64,000 nucleotides of DNA from JBDIVL01 sp039794405. GTDB taxonomy: Bacteria; Planctomycetota; Brocadiia; Brocadiales; Brocadiaceae. The translations under genes were made by a program, and so were the position numbers. Below are positions 54,576 through 62,516 of this stretch, piece by piece. The DNA lies in NCBI GenBank assembly GCA_039794405.1, contig JBDIVL010000004.1, positions 62,001-126,000 of the forward strand, written 5' to 3'. The stretch's first letter is position 1. Each line of letters opens with the position of its first letter. Under the pieces are notes generated by a model. That model had not been told where the DNA came from, did no database searches, and worked only from the letters and a program-made list of their open reading frames with translations.

Positions 54576-54947
54576 ACGTTTTTCCTTAAAAACTTGACAT
54601 GCAATCTATCTTTATAAATGGATTAAATTAGATTGGGTTTAAGATACAAAACCTAACGATTTTCTTGTCATTCCGAACACATTCACTGCGTTCAGGGTAA
54701 ACTCCATGAGAAATCTTAACAGCCTAGAAGTTATCCCAAAATCTCAATTGAATATCTATAATCATTTGAGATATAGTGTTTCTATGGGGAGAAATCTTCA
54801 TGCTCTGTAAGCCAGCTCCGGAGGTGGCACTGACAAACTCTGTTTGTCAGTGTTTTCTATTCCATATCCATGTGCGTATTTAAACAAACACGGACAAACC
54901 AGTTTGTCCGTGCCACTATGAAAGCCACTTAAATAAAATAAAAAATC
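54576..54947. other. Intergenic region with truncated repeat element
   Basis: These 372 bp contain a TTAAATTAGATTGGGTTTAA / AAAACCTAA module (about 54622-54655) and the truncated element at 54724-54916. No gene is seen. Confidence 0.55.
54724..54916. repeat. Truncated copy of the TTATCCCAAAA-ended element
   Basis: Begins CTAGAAGTTATCCCAAAATC and follows the 46996-47288 element through both GTTTGTCAGTG and GTTTGTCCGTG hairpins, then stops at GTGCCAC without the right terminus. Confidence 0.75.
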
Positions 54948-57362
54948 CTATTTTGTGCGCAACACTTCTATATTTTTAACGGCCATAAGAAGGTCTTCTT
55001 TTGTATGGGTACCTTTTTTCACGATGGACAGGATATTACCGTTTAATACTTCTTTTTCCTGCGGTGTAATATCTTTGGCGGAACAAATAATAATGGGTAT
55101 CTTCTTTGCCGTTGGATGAACCCTGAGCCTCTCAACTACATCAAATCCGCTGATCTCAGGCATCATAAGATCCAGGATAATAAGGTCAGGGTTGTTGTTT
55201 ATCGCAAGGTTAATCCCTGCCTTGCCACTATACGCTTTCAGCACACAAAAACCTTCACTGTCTAACATGGCACTCATATATTTAACTGCATTTACATCGT
55301 CATCTACAACCAATATCTTCATAGGGTTGCCTTTCATTTTTCTACCAGAGGCGCAGGCATTCACCGTATTAATAAGTTTTTCCTTGTCGACAGGCTTGGT
55401 TATATATTCGGTCGCACCAAGACTGTATCCAAGTTCTTTGTTATCTATCATTGATACTATGATTACGGGAATATCAGCGGTATCCGGGGAATTTTTCAGC
55501 CCGGAGAGGACATCCCATCCATCTATCTTCGGAAGCATAATATCAAGGGTGATTAAAAATGGATGAAATTCCTTCACTTTTTTTATTGCATCTTCACCAT
55601 CTATTGCAACAATTACCTGATAACCTGCGTTTGTTAGATACACCTTGAGGAGTTCCGCAGCCATGCGGTCATCCTCTACAACCAGGATCGTTTTTGACTC
55701 CTCTTTTCTTTTTGTTTCAAGAGAGGGCAATTTGGTTTTGACTTCTGGTGGTTCCGGTATTTTATGTGAGGCCTTCAGGGGGATAGTAAAAAAGAATGTA
55801 CTTCCTTTCTCAAATTCACTGTGAAACCAAATCTTTCCACCATGCATTTCAACAATCCTTTTTGTCAAGGTAAGCCCAAGCCCTGTTCCCTCATATTTTC
55901 GGGCAAAAGAACTATCCGCCTGCCAGAATTCTTTAAATATCTTTTCCTGGTCTTCAGGCTTTATTCCAATACCGGTATCTGCTACGGATACTTCTAATGT
56001 ATCGTCGATAATATGTGCTTTCGTGGTAATGCTGCCATTTTGTGGCGTAAATTTTATGGCATTCGAGATCAGGTTGTACAAAATTTGTTTAAATTTTACA
56101 CGGTCTGCTTCAAGGTATTTTACATCCGGATGTATGGTTGTAGATAGCAACAAATTCTTTTTCTTGGCGAGTTCCTTGAGGATATGAAATACGTCTGTAA
56201 TTGTATCCGGTACAAAAAAGACCTCATATTGTAACGTCATCTTACCTGCTTCAATTTTTGATAAATCCAGTATATCATTGATCATTTGCAAGAGATGCTG
56301 ACCACTGCTGTGAATGTCCTGAACAAATTCTACCTGTTCTTCATTTAAATCACCGGGGATTTTGTCCTTAAGCACCTCTGCAAAACCGATTATTGCATTT
56401 AATGGTGTACGCAATTCATGAGACATATTGGAAAGAAACTCCGATTTCATCTTATTTGCCCGTTCCAATTCTAGATTGACCCTTTGGAGATGTGCGGTCT
56501 TTTCAGCAATTCTCTGCTCCAGTGTGCTATATAAGGACTGCAGTTTGATTGACATATCATTAAAGGCCATGGCGAGCTGGCCGACTTCATCGTTGGAGGA
56601 TATATTCACCCTTGTCGTAAAGTCGGCTGTTTTTGTAATGGTTGTAACGGCGGCTGTCAATCTCTCTATTGGTTTCATGAATTTTCTTGTTATAAAAAAT
56701 ATAATGGCTACGATTAATATGACACTGACAGCACTCATAGTGATAAAAAAGACAATATTTGCTGCAAACCGCCGTTCGGCTATTTCTTTTGGAACAATGA
56801 CACTGATTGCCCCTCTTACATCTCCAATCTTGTAATCGTAGCCTATCGTATAATTTTTTTGAATAAATTCAGGGGCTTCTTCCTTAGGCCCGTGGCAGAG
56901 AAGGCAGTCCTCCTTTACGTGTAAGGCATAAAGATAACGTTCAACCCTTTTTCCTCCTATAATATCTTCAGCCCAGTATTCAGAAAAATTAGAGTCTTTT
57001 TCCATTTCGAGGAGTATCTTCTCTTCAAAAGCATCAGGCCTGTTTTCTTTTCTTCTAAATTTTAAACTTGTCTGTTTAATGGTATATCCTGTTTTTTCGG
57101 CAAATTTTTCTCCAATAGCATGACCGGAAATAGCGGGAATGAAATACTTCGTCTTCTCATTGATTTCGATATCTGATTCCTGTAGGGCTGAAGCAAGATA
57201 ATTCCTCGTAGTCTCTAGTTCCATGGCGATTAACTTGGCTTTTTCCCGAAATTCTTTGACAAACTCATTGCGTGTTCTCTTGTAAATAAAAAAGGCAATG
57301 GTGCCGTTTAAGGCAACAAGCAGTACGGCTAAGAGGATAACAAGTTTATGTCTAATCTTCAT
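54948..57362 (-). CDS. Hybrid histidine kinase with haem-type (CLLCH) sensor domain
   Basis: An 804-residue membrane kinase. Helix 1 spans residues 8-27. The extracytoplasmic domain (about 30-200) resembles DUF3365/Tll0287-type sensors and contains C153-L-L-C156-H157, a c-haem attachment motif. Helix 2 (about 201-225) leads to HAMP (226-280), HisKA with H315 (SNMSHELRTPLNAIIGF), an ATPase domain (NLISNAIKFTP; GTGLGLTLTKRIVEMHGG) and two receiver domains (about 560-672 and 685-800). It probably senses redox state or a gas through haem and signals to the two small regulators downstream. It overlaps the glucoamylase-ferredoxin gene by 11 bases, so that gene and the kinase are cotranscribed. Confidence 0.92.
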   Translation of the reverse strand: MKIRHKLVILLAVLLVALNGTIAFFIYKRTRNEFVKEFREKAKLIAMELETTRNYLASALQESDIEINEKTKYFIPAISGHAIGEKFAEKTGYTIKQTSLKFRRKENRPDAFEEKILLEMEKDSNFSEYWAEDIIGGKRVERYLYALHVKEDCLLCHGPKEEAPEFIQKNYTIGYDYKIGDVRGAISVIVPKEIAERRFAANIVFFITMSAVSVILIVAIIFFITRKFMKPIERLTAAVTTITKTADFTTRVNISSNDEVGQLAMAFNDMSIKLQSLYSTLEQRIAEKTAHLQRVNLELERANKMKSEFLSNMSHELRTPLNAIIGFAEVLKDKIPGDLNEEQVEFVQDIHSSGQHLLQMINDILDLSKIEAGKMTLQYEVFFVPDTITDVFHILKELAKKKNLLLSTTIHPDVKYLEADRVKFKQILYNLISNAIKFTPQNGSITTKAHIIDDTLEVSVADTGIGIKPEDQEKIFKEFWQADSSFARKYEGTGLGLTLTKRIVEMHGGKIWFHSEFEKGSTFFFTIPLKASHKIPEPPEVKTKLPSLETKRKEESKTILVVEDDRMAAELLKVYLTNAGYQVIVAIDGEDAIKKVKEFHPFLITLDIMLPKIDGWDVLSGLKNSPDTADIPVIIVSMIDNKELGYSLGATEYITKPVDKEKLINTVNACASGRKMKGNPMKILVVDDDVNAVKYMSAMLDSEGFCVLKAYSGKAGINLAINNNPDLIILDLMMPEISGFDVVERLRVHPTAKKIPIIICSAKDITPQEKEVLNGNILSIVKKGTHTKEDLLMAVKNIEVLRTK

Positions 57363-59688
57363 GCTTCTTTTCTATTGAGATCGCCCCTAAAGGGCAGCAT
57401 TTTTCAAAGCCTGGTCCGACATTCCAGGATGGTGCCTTCTCGGCAATTATTTTTGCTTTATCATCAATTACATCAATAACGCCCCTTGAGTTTAAGACAC
57501 AAATCCCGCAACCAACACACAGTCTTTTGTCTATGCTTACAACAATACATTCACCGTTGTCTTTTATATCGGCCCGGTCCAGATATTGTGCGTGTTCCTG
57601 GTCAGGAATTGTGCCAAGATACACTGAGGAACGTTTTTTTATTTGCTGTCGACCTGCCCGGTCATAACGGAATATAGATCGCCCGCATTGTTTACAAGTA
57701 TGCAGCTCCTGTAATTTTTCAAGATAATGCATTACCGTTTGAACTACGGTAGCATGGCTCCATGTCAACGGGGAGACGGAAACGGGTTCACCGGTAAAAG
57801 GGTTTATTTGCTCTGCCAGTACACCGGAAGGCAGCGCATGGGATACGGCCCACCGGAGATAGTTTACTACACGTTCAAGATCTTCGGTGGATTTTGCTAT
57901 CGATATATAATATTGCGCCAGCCACATGGTACAGATTATCCATGGGTTGCCTGGAACTGAATCATCGTTCCAGGAGCGCTGATATAGGTCGCGCTCATAG
58001 CGTGCAATCCCGCCGATTTTCGTCCCAACCCATAAAGTTTCCTCAATTGCTTTCATCGTATTTTGTATCTTTATGTCATGAGGATCGTAAACGTCAAAGG
58101 CAAACATGGCGTACAGGCTTGCATCTACGGTTGCATCAGCCTCAAATCCCCCTCCTTTTTTTGGATAGATCATTCTCAGGAATCTTTTATGCTTTTCACT
58201 GTAAAGATATTGATCTATTGACGTTTTCATTTGTGCTGCAGCCTCTCTGTATATTTTCGCTTTTTCAATATGATAAAAGATATCAGAAAAATTAGCAGCG
58301 GCTATCAGCCCGCTGTATACCGTGGCTGTAGTAAACGATAATATGCCGCGTCTTTCTTCCCACAGATCGTAAGAAGGAAGGGGTAGTCCTGTTTGCTCAT
58401 CCCGGTAACTTACAAGAAAATCTGCTGCTTTTTCAATAAAGGTATGATACAGCGGACGTATCACTTCAATCTTTCTATACATGTCATAATACTGCCACAT
58501 TACCCAAAGAAGCAAGGCCGTTTCGTCTTCCTGAATTGGTACATGGATCTCTTCGTCCTTAACCCACGGATGCCATGAACTGCCGAAAGAGCCATCAGGA
58601 TTATATTTGTGCAGCAAGAATCCGCTTTCAACCATAACGCTTGCACAGAAATTGTAGGGAGTAATAACGTTGGCACAAAAATCAAAGAATTTCCTGCACA
58701 TCGTGGTATAGCCTGCCTTCATGAGTGCATAGCTTACAAATGCACCGTCACGGGGCCACATATAACTATATGTATCTTTTGCATACTGTCTGATATCTGA
58801 ATCGTTTGCAGCAATAATTGCACCCCCGTTATCGATTTGTGTTGCAAGTACCAGGAGGCTCCTTTTAAAAAGATGAACCACATCCTGCGGCAGGTTTCCA
58901 AAATTAAATTCTTCTTTATTAACCCAATGCCACCAGTAACTTGCTGTCCTGTCAATGATTTTCTGGGGTTTTTCACGTAAAAGAATGTCGTTCAAGGTAT
59001 TAATTTCATTATAATTATTGCCGACAGCAATCCAGTAGTACACAACAGCCTCCTGAAGGGATGGAATTTCTATCGAAGCCCCAATCGTTGAGTCAACCGA
59101 GCCCTGTGCGATGGGATTTCCCCCTAAAATTCCGTCTTCAGCATCACGCCAGGTCCCTTCTGCACCCCGATGCCTTTTAATTCCCGTGGCATATTCCCGG
59201 ACACCCCAGATATCTCCTGCAGAACAATTTATTAAAAAATACCGGGAGCCTTTGTAATGGATAAGACAATTGAGCTTTGCATCATAGAATGCTGTGTCGC
59301 CAATCTCATTTTCCATAATACTAAAGTCTTGATGAAAAAAGAGACGGATCTCTCTTCTCTCGTTTCTCAGGTTCCTGACGGTCACCTTTCGCACGTAGAT
59401 ATTTTTTTCAAAATCAACGGTATCGTTACAAACAAGCCGGACGCCTAACTTTTCGTGAAGGGCCTGTACCGAGGTTACCAGGGTTTCTTCTGCATATCCC
59501 AGGGAAAGTTTCCACTCTTTGGCATTTACCCACGAGAATCCTTCCTGAGTCCATACGCCAAATCGGCTAGGATTGCCCATCGCATGATTTTCTTTTCCTA
59601 TATAGGGATAATAGAGATCGCGAATGGTGTAATCTGCATCAAATGCAACTAATAAAGAACCGTTACTAACCGGAATGTCTCTCGGCAC
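57352..59688 (-). CDS. GH15 glucoamylase-like protein fused to a ferredoxin domain
   Basis: A 778-residue protein. I start at GTG 59688, giving MPRDIPVSNGSLLVAFDADY, with AAAGGA upstream; a longer ATG form would run through a palindromic repeat. Residues 1-250 are the N-terminal beta domain and about 270-650 the (alpha/alpha)6 barrel of GH15 (YSYMWPRDGAFVSYALMKAG; catalytic-region LPSYDLWEERRGI; NPWIICTMWLAQYY). A CKQCGRSIFR zinc-ribbon-like pair follows. The end is a single-cluster [4Fe-4S] ferredoxin domain (CVGCGICV, then FEKCCPLGAISIE). It would hydrolyse alpha-glucans such as glycogen; the iron-sulphur domain is unusual. It is cytoplasmic by lack of a signal peptide. Confidence 0.88.
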   Translation of the reverse strand: MPRDIPVSNGSLLVAFDADYTIRDLYYPYIGKENHAMGNPSRFGVWTQEGFSWVNAKEWKLSLGYAEETLVTSVQALHEKLGVRLVCNDTVDFEKNIYVRKVTVRNLRNERREIRLFFHQDFSIMENEIGDTAFYDAKLNCLIHYKGSRYFLINCSAGDIWGVREYATGIKRHRGAEGTWRDAEDGILGGNPIAQGSVDSTIGASIEIPSLQEAVVYYWIAVGNNYNEINTLNDILLREKPQKIIDRTASYWWHWVNKEEFNFGNLPQDVVHLFKRSLLVLATQIDNGGAIIAANDSDIRQYAKDTYSYMWPRDGAFVSYALMKAGYTTMCRKFFDFCANVITPYNFCASVMVESGFLLHKYNPDGSFGSSWHPWVKDEEIHVPIQEDETALLLWVMWQYYDMYRKIEVIRPLYHTFIEKAADFLVSYRDEQTGLPLPSYDLWEERRGILSFTTATVYSGLIAAANFSDIFYHIEKAKIYREAAAQMKTSIDQYLYSEKHKRFLRMIYPKKGGGFEADATVDASLYAMFAFDVYDPHDIKIQNTMKAIEETLWVGTKIGGIARYERDLYQRSWNDDSVPGNPWIICTMWLAQYYISIAKSTEDLERVVNYLRWAVSHALPSGVLAEQINPFTGEPVSVSPLTWSHATVVQTVMHYLEKLQELHTCKQCGRSIFRYDRAGRQQIKKRSSVYLGTIPDQEHAQYLDRADIKDNGECIVVSIDKRLCVGCGICVLNSRGVIDVIDDKAKIIAEKAPSWNVGPGFEKCCPLGAISIEKKHED

Positions 59689-59721
59689 AATTATTTTCCT
59701 TTGTCGGATATACGATTTTAT

Positions 59722-59797
59722 GATGTTCCGGTAAATCGTCTCACCGGAACAAACCAGCACCGATGCTGGCTTCGGTATGATGACACACCGGAACATC
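59722..59797. repeat. Palindrome upstream of the GH15-ferredoxin gene
   Basis: GATGTTCCGGT and ACCGGAACATC form an outer 11-bp stem, with an inner hairpin CCAGCACCGATGCTGG. It lies between the rtcB end and the start of the GH15 gene, and could be a repeat or a transcript-stabilising or attenuating structure. Confidence 0.6.
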
Positions 59798-59825
59798 ACA
59801 CCGGTTTGAAATTCCTATACATAAA

Positions 59826-61277
59826 TTAGCCCTTAATAACACATAACGGTTTCAGTTGGGCTATCTTTTTACTGATTCCGGCATGTTCCACAACGTCTAC
59901 AACCTCTGTCACATCCTTGTAAGCTTCTGGGAGTTCTTCATCCAGTGTAGCGCGGCTGTCCGCACAGACGAATATTCCCTTTTCCTTTAGCTCCTGTGCT
60001 ATATTTCTGCCTTTGGCCGTTTTCATGGCCTGATTTCTGCTCATGACCCTACCCGCTCCATGGCATGTACTGCCAAAGGTATCTTCGTATGCCCTTTCCG
60101 TCCCTGTCAGTACATAGGAACAACGTCCCATATCTCCCGGTATTAAGACAGGCTGACCGACCTCTTTATAAGCGGCCGGGATATTGGGATGGTGCGGGGG
60201 AAAAGCACGTGTCGCACCTTTCCGGTGAACACATAACCTTCTCTTTCGGTCCTCCACGACATGTTCCTCTATTTTTGCAATATTATGGCATACGTCATAG
60301 ACGAGTGATATCCGGGATTCGCTGGGGTTTATGTTGAGCGTCTTTTCAAATGATTCCCTTACCCAGTGGGTGATCATTTGTCGGTTGGCAAAGGCATAGT
60401 TAGCGGCGCAGGCCATTGCTGCAAGATATTCTTTTCCCTGCGGCGAACTGATTGGTGCACAACACAACTGACGATCAGGCAATTCTATATGATACTTTTG
60501 CGATGCACGTATCATGGTTTGTATAAAATCATCGCATATCTGATAACCTAATCCCCTCGACCCTGTATGTATTACGACCGTGATTCCATCCTTTCTAAGT
60601 CCTAACACACGGGCAATTTCATTATGGTAAATCTCTGATACGTAGCCAACCTCAACGAAGTGATTTCCGGAACCGAGCGTACCTAATTGCGCACGTCCTC
60701 GCTCTAAAGCACGATTTGAAACCAATTCAGGGATAGCACCTGGAATACATCCATTCTCTTCAATATGCTCCAGGTCCTCTTTCGTTCCGTAGCCTTGAGA
60801 AACAGCCCAGCGTGCACCATTTTTAAGCACGTTTTTTTCGTTTTGCTGCGAAAGTTTTAAATCTTTGCGATGTGACCCTACACCCGATGGTATATTGATA
60901 AACAAACTATTTACGAGTGACCCCAAATCGCTCATAATCTCTTCACGATACAATCCTGTCCTGAGTAATCTTACACCACAATTGATGTCATACCCTACAC
61001 CTCCCGGTGAAACAACTCCTTCATCCATATCAAACGCAGCTACACCACCGATAGGAAATCCATATCCCCAGTGGATATCAGGCATTGCCAGCGAATGCTG
61101 CACGATTCCAGGAAGGTAGGAAACATTTATTACCTGCTGCAGGCTTTCATCTTTTTGGATTTCCTGTATCATACTTTCATCGGCATATACCATACCATCA
61201 ACCCTCATCTTGCCTTCCCTTGGGATACGCCAACGATATGCATCAATTTTTTGAATTTTATATGTACCCTTTTCCAT
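59826..61277 (-). CDS. rtcB: tRNA-splicing/RNA-repair ligase
   Basis: A 483-residue GTP- and Mn2+-dependent RNA ligase joining 3'-phosphate (or 2',3'-cyclic phosphate) to 5'-OH ends. Metal ligands are in GVGYDINCGVRLL (D97, C100), with GNHFVEVGYV and VIHTGSRGLGYQI following. The guanylated His is H406 in STCHGAGRVMSR. Length is typical. It is directly downstream of archease, 12 bases apart, the known activating partner. No RtcR regulator is seen. Confidence 0.96.
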   Translation of the reverse strand: MEKGTYKIQKIDAYRWRIPREGKMRVDGMVYADESMIQEIQKDESLQQVINVSYLPGIVQHSLAMPDIHWGYGFPIGGVAAFDMDEGVVSPGGVGYDINCGVRLLRTGLYREEIMSDLGSLVNSLFINIPSGVGSHRKDLKLSQQNEKNVLKNGARWAVSQGYGTKEDLEHIEENGCIPGAIPELVSNRALERGRAQLGTLGSGNHFVEVGYVSEIYHNEIARVLGLRKDGITVVIHTGSRGLGYQICDDFIQTMIRASQKYHIELPDRQLCCAPISSPQGKEYLAAMACAANYAFANRQMITHWVRESFEKTLNINPSESRISLVYDVCHNIAKIEEHVVEDRKRRLCVHRKGATRAFPPHHPNIPAAYKEVGQPVLIPGDMGRCSYVLTGTERAYEDTFGSTCHGAGRVMSRNQAMKTAKGRNIAQELKEKGIFVCADSRATLDEELPEAYKDVTEVVDVVEHAGISKKIAQLKPLCVIKG

Positions 61278-61289
61278 ACGATATCTTTC

Positions 61290-61706
61290 CTATAAATCAA
61301 ATATAATCCGTGCTTTCCACTGCTGGTTTTCTTTCGTGATTGATAAGTTGTGATACGTTACAGCCTTGATTTCTGTCTTTATCACATGTTTCTTCTCAAC
61401 GAAAACCTCGCCACGGAGAGAGGCTTTCAATTGAGTCTCATGAATTCCTGTAATAAAAAAGTCTTTAAAAAGCAGGTTTTTTACCTCATGCAGGTATAAT
61501 AACTCACTTAACCAGTTGACGAGCAGTTGTTCCCTGTCTATACCAGACACCTTTACCTTATATTCGTTTTTACCTTCCACCCGGGATACATCTGTAATGA
61601 TATCAAACATGGCAAATGCCGCATTCGAGAATAATTCATATAATGTAGTTCCAAATACGTCAATTCCTATATCTGCTGTATGGTCTATAAGAATATATTT
61701 CGGCAT
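61290..61706 (-). CDS. Archease
   Basis: A 138-residue protein with the archease start KYILIDHTADIGIDVFG and the conserved Asp residues D8 and D12, which bind metal and help RtcB guanylation. ELFSNAAFAMFDIITD and LLVNWLSELLYLHE are typical. It is the first gene of the rtcB operon. Confidence 0.94.
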   Translation of the reverse strand: MPKYILIDHTADIGIDVFGTTLYELFSNAAFAMFDIITDVSRVEGKNEYKVKVSGIDREQLLVNWLSELLYLHEVKNLLFKDFFITGIHETQLKASLRGEVFVEKKHVIKTEIKAVTYHNLSITKENQQWKARIIFDL

Positions 61707-62054
61707 GGGTTGAGTGGTAGTTCCGTCTAAATGACGCGAACGATCCTTGCCTTCCGTTTAACTAGGCTGCCTTTGGCAGCAACTTTTTAATACACGACAA
61801 ATGCCGATTAAAAACAACCCCCCTCGCCCCCCTTATTAAGGGGGATTTAGGGGATTGTCTGGCATGTTATGACAAACTTTGAAATTCCTACACATTAAAA
61901 GAGCTTGAACTGTTAGCAGTCAGCTTTCAGCAATTGGGCAGAAGCTTACAGGCTGACTGCTGATAGCTGATTGCTTGTCTTATACAATACTGGTTACTTT
62001 AAAACCTGATTCATGTGTGAAGATAAACCGCTTATAAAATTCTTAATACTGTAA
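61707..62054. other. Intergenic region with two repeat types
   Basis: These 348 bp contain copy 2 of the GGCTGCC...GGCATG repeat (61759-61899) and then a CAGTCAGCTTTCAGCAATTG / GCTGACTGCTGATAGCTGA inverted stretch (about 61915-61975). Related words occur at about 11635, 13170 and 43475. No gene is seen. Confidence 0.55.
61759..61899. repeat. Dispersed repeat, TAGGCTGCC...GGCATG, copy 2
   Basis: Same order as copy 1: GGCTGCCTTTGGCAGCAACT, AATGCCGATTAAAAACAACC, CTTATTAAGGGGGATT, GGCATG, TTTGAAATTCCTACACATTA. The palindromic core is slightly diverged (GGGGATTGTCTGGCATG). Confidence 0.85.
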
Positions 62055-62516
62055 TTATGGCATGATAAAGTCATGTGCAGGATTTTTAACAGTAAGCACC
62101 GGGCACGGGGCCTTACGTACTACTTTTTCCGCTACACTTCCCATTATTGCATGAGATAAACCAGTTCTACCGTGTGTTCCAAGTACGATCAAATCGATTG
62201 TGTAATCCTTCGATGCCTTGATGATCTCTGCGAACGGTACCCCCTGCATAACGATGGCTTCAACCGGTACCTTGCCTTTCGTTTCCTCGCTAACGCATCT
62301 GAGTAGTCTTTCTCTCAGCTTATCAAAGGTCTCCTGATCTACTATATTGACATTGTAGAGATCCGGATCATTGATATCATAGATACGGATATCGAGCACA
62401 TGGATCAGATAAAGCTTCGCCCTGTATTTTTCAGCAAGCTCTATTGCATATGTCAATGCCTTTTCCGAGTAAATCGAATAATCTATCGGGCAGAGGATAT
62501 TTTTTATGTTAATCAT
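62055..62516 (-). CDS. Universal stress protein, UspA family
   Basis: A 153-residue single-domain Usp with the ATP-binding motif [20 protein letters not shown] (G-x2-G-x9-G(S/T)). It starts at the ATGA that also ends lon, so the two genes are coupled. Family members act in stress survival; the ligand here is probably ATP. Confidence 0.93.
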   Translation of the reverse strand: MINIKNILCPIDYSIYSEKALTYAIELAEKYRAKLYLIHVLDIRIYDINDPDLYNVNIVDQETFDKLRERLLRCVSEETKGKVPVEAIVMQGVPFAEIIKASKDYTIDLIVLGTHGRTGLSHAIMGSVAEKVVRKAPCPVLTVKNPAHDFIMP

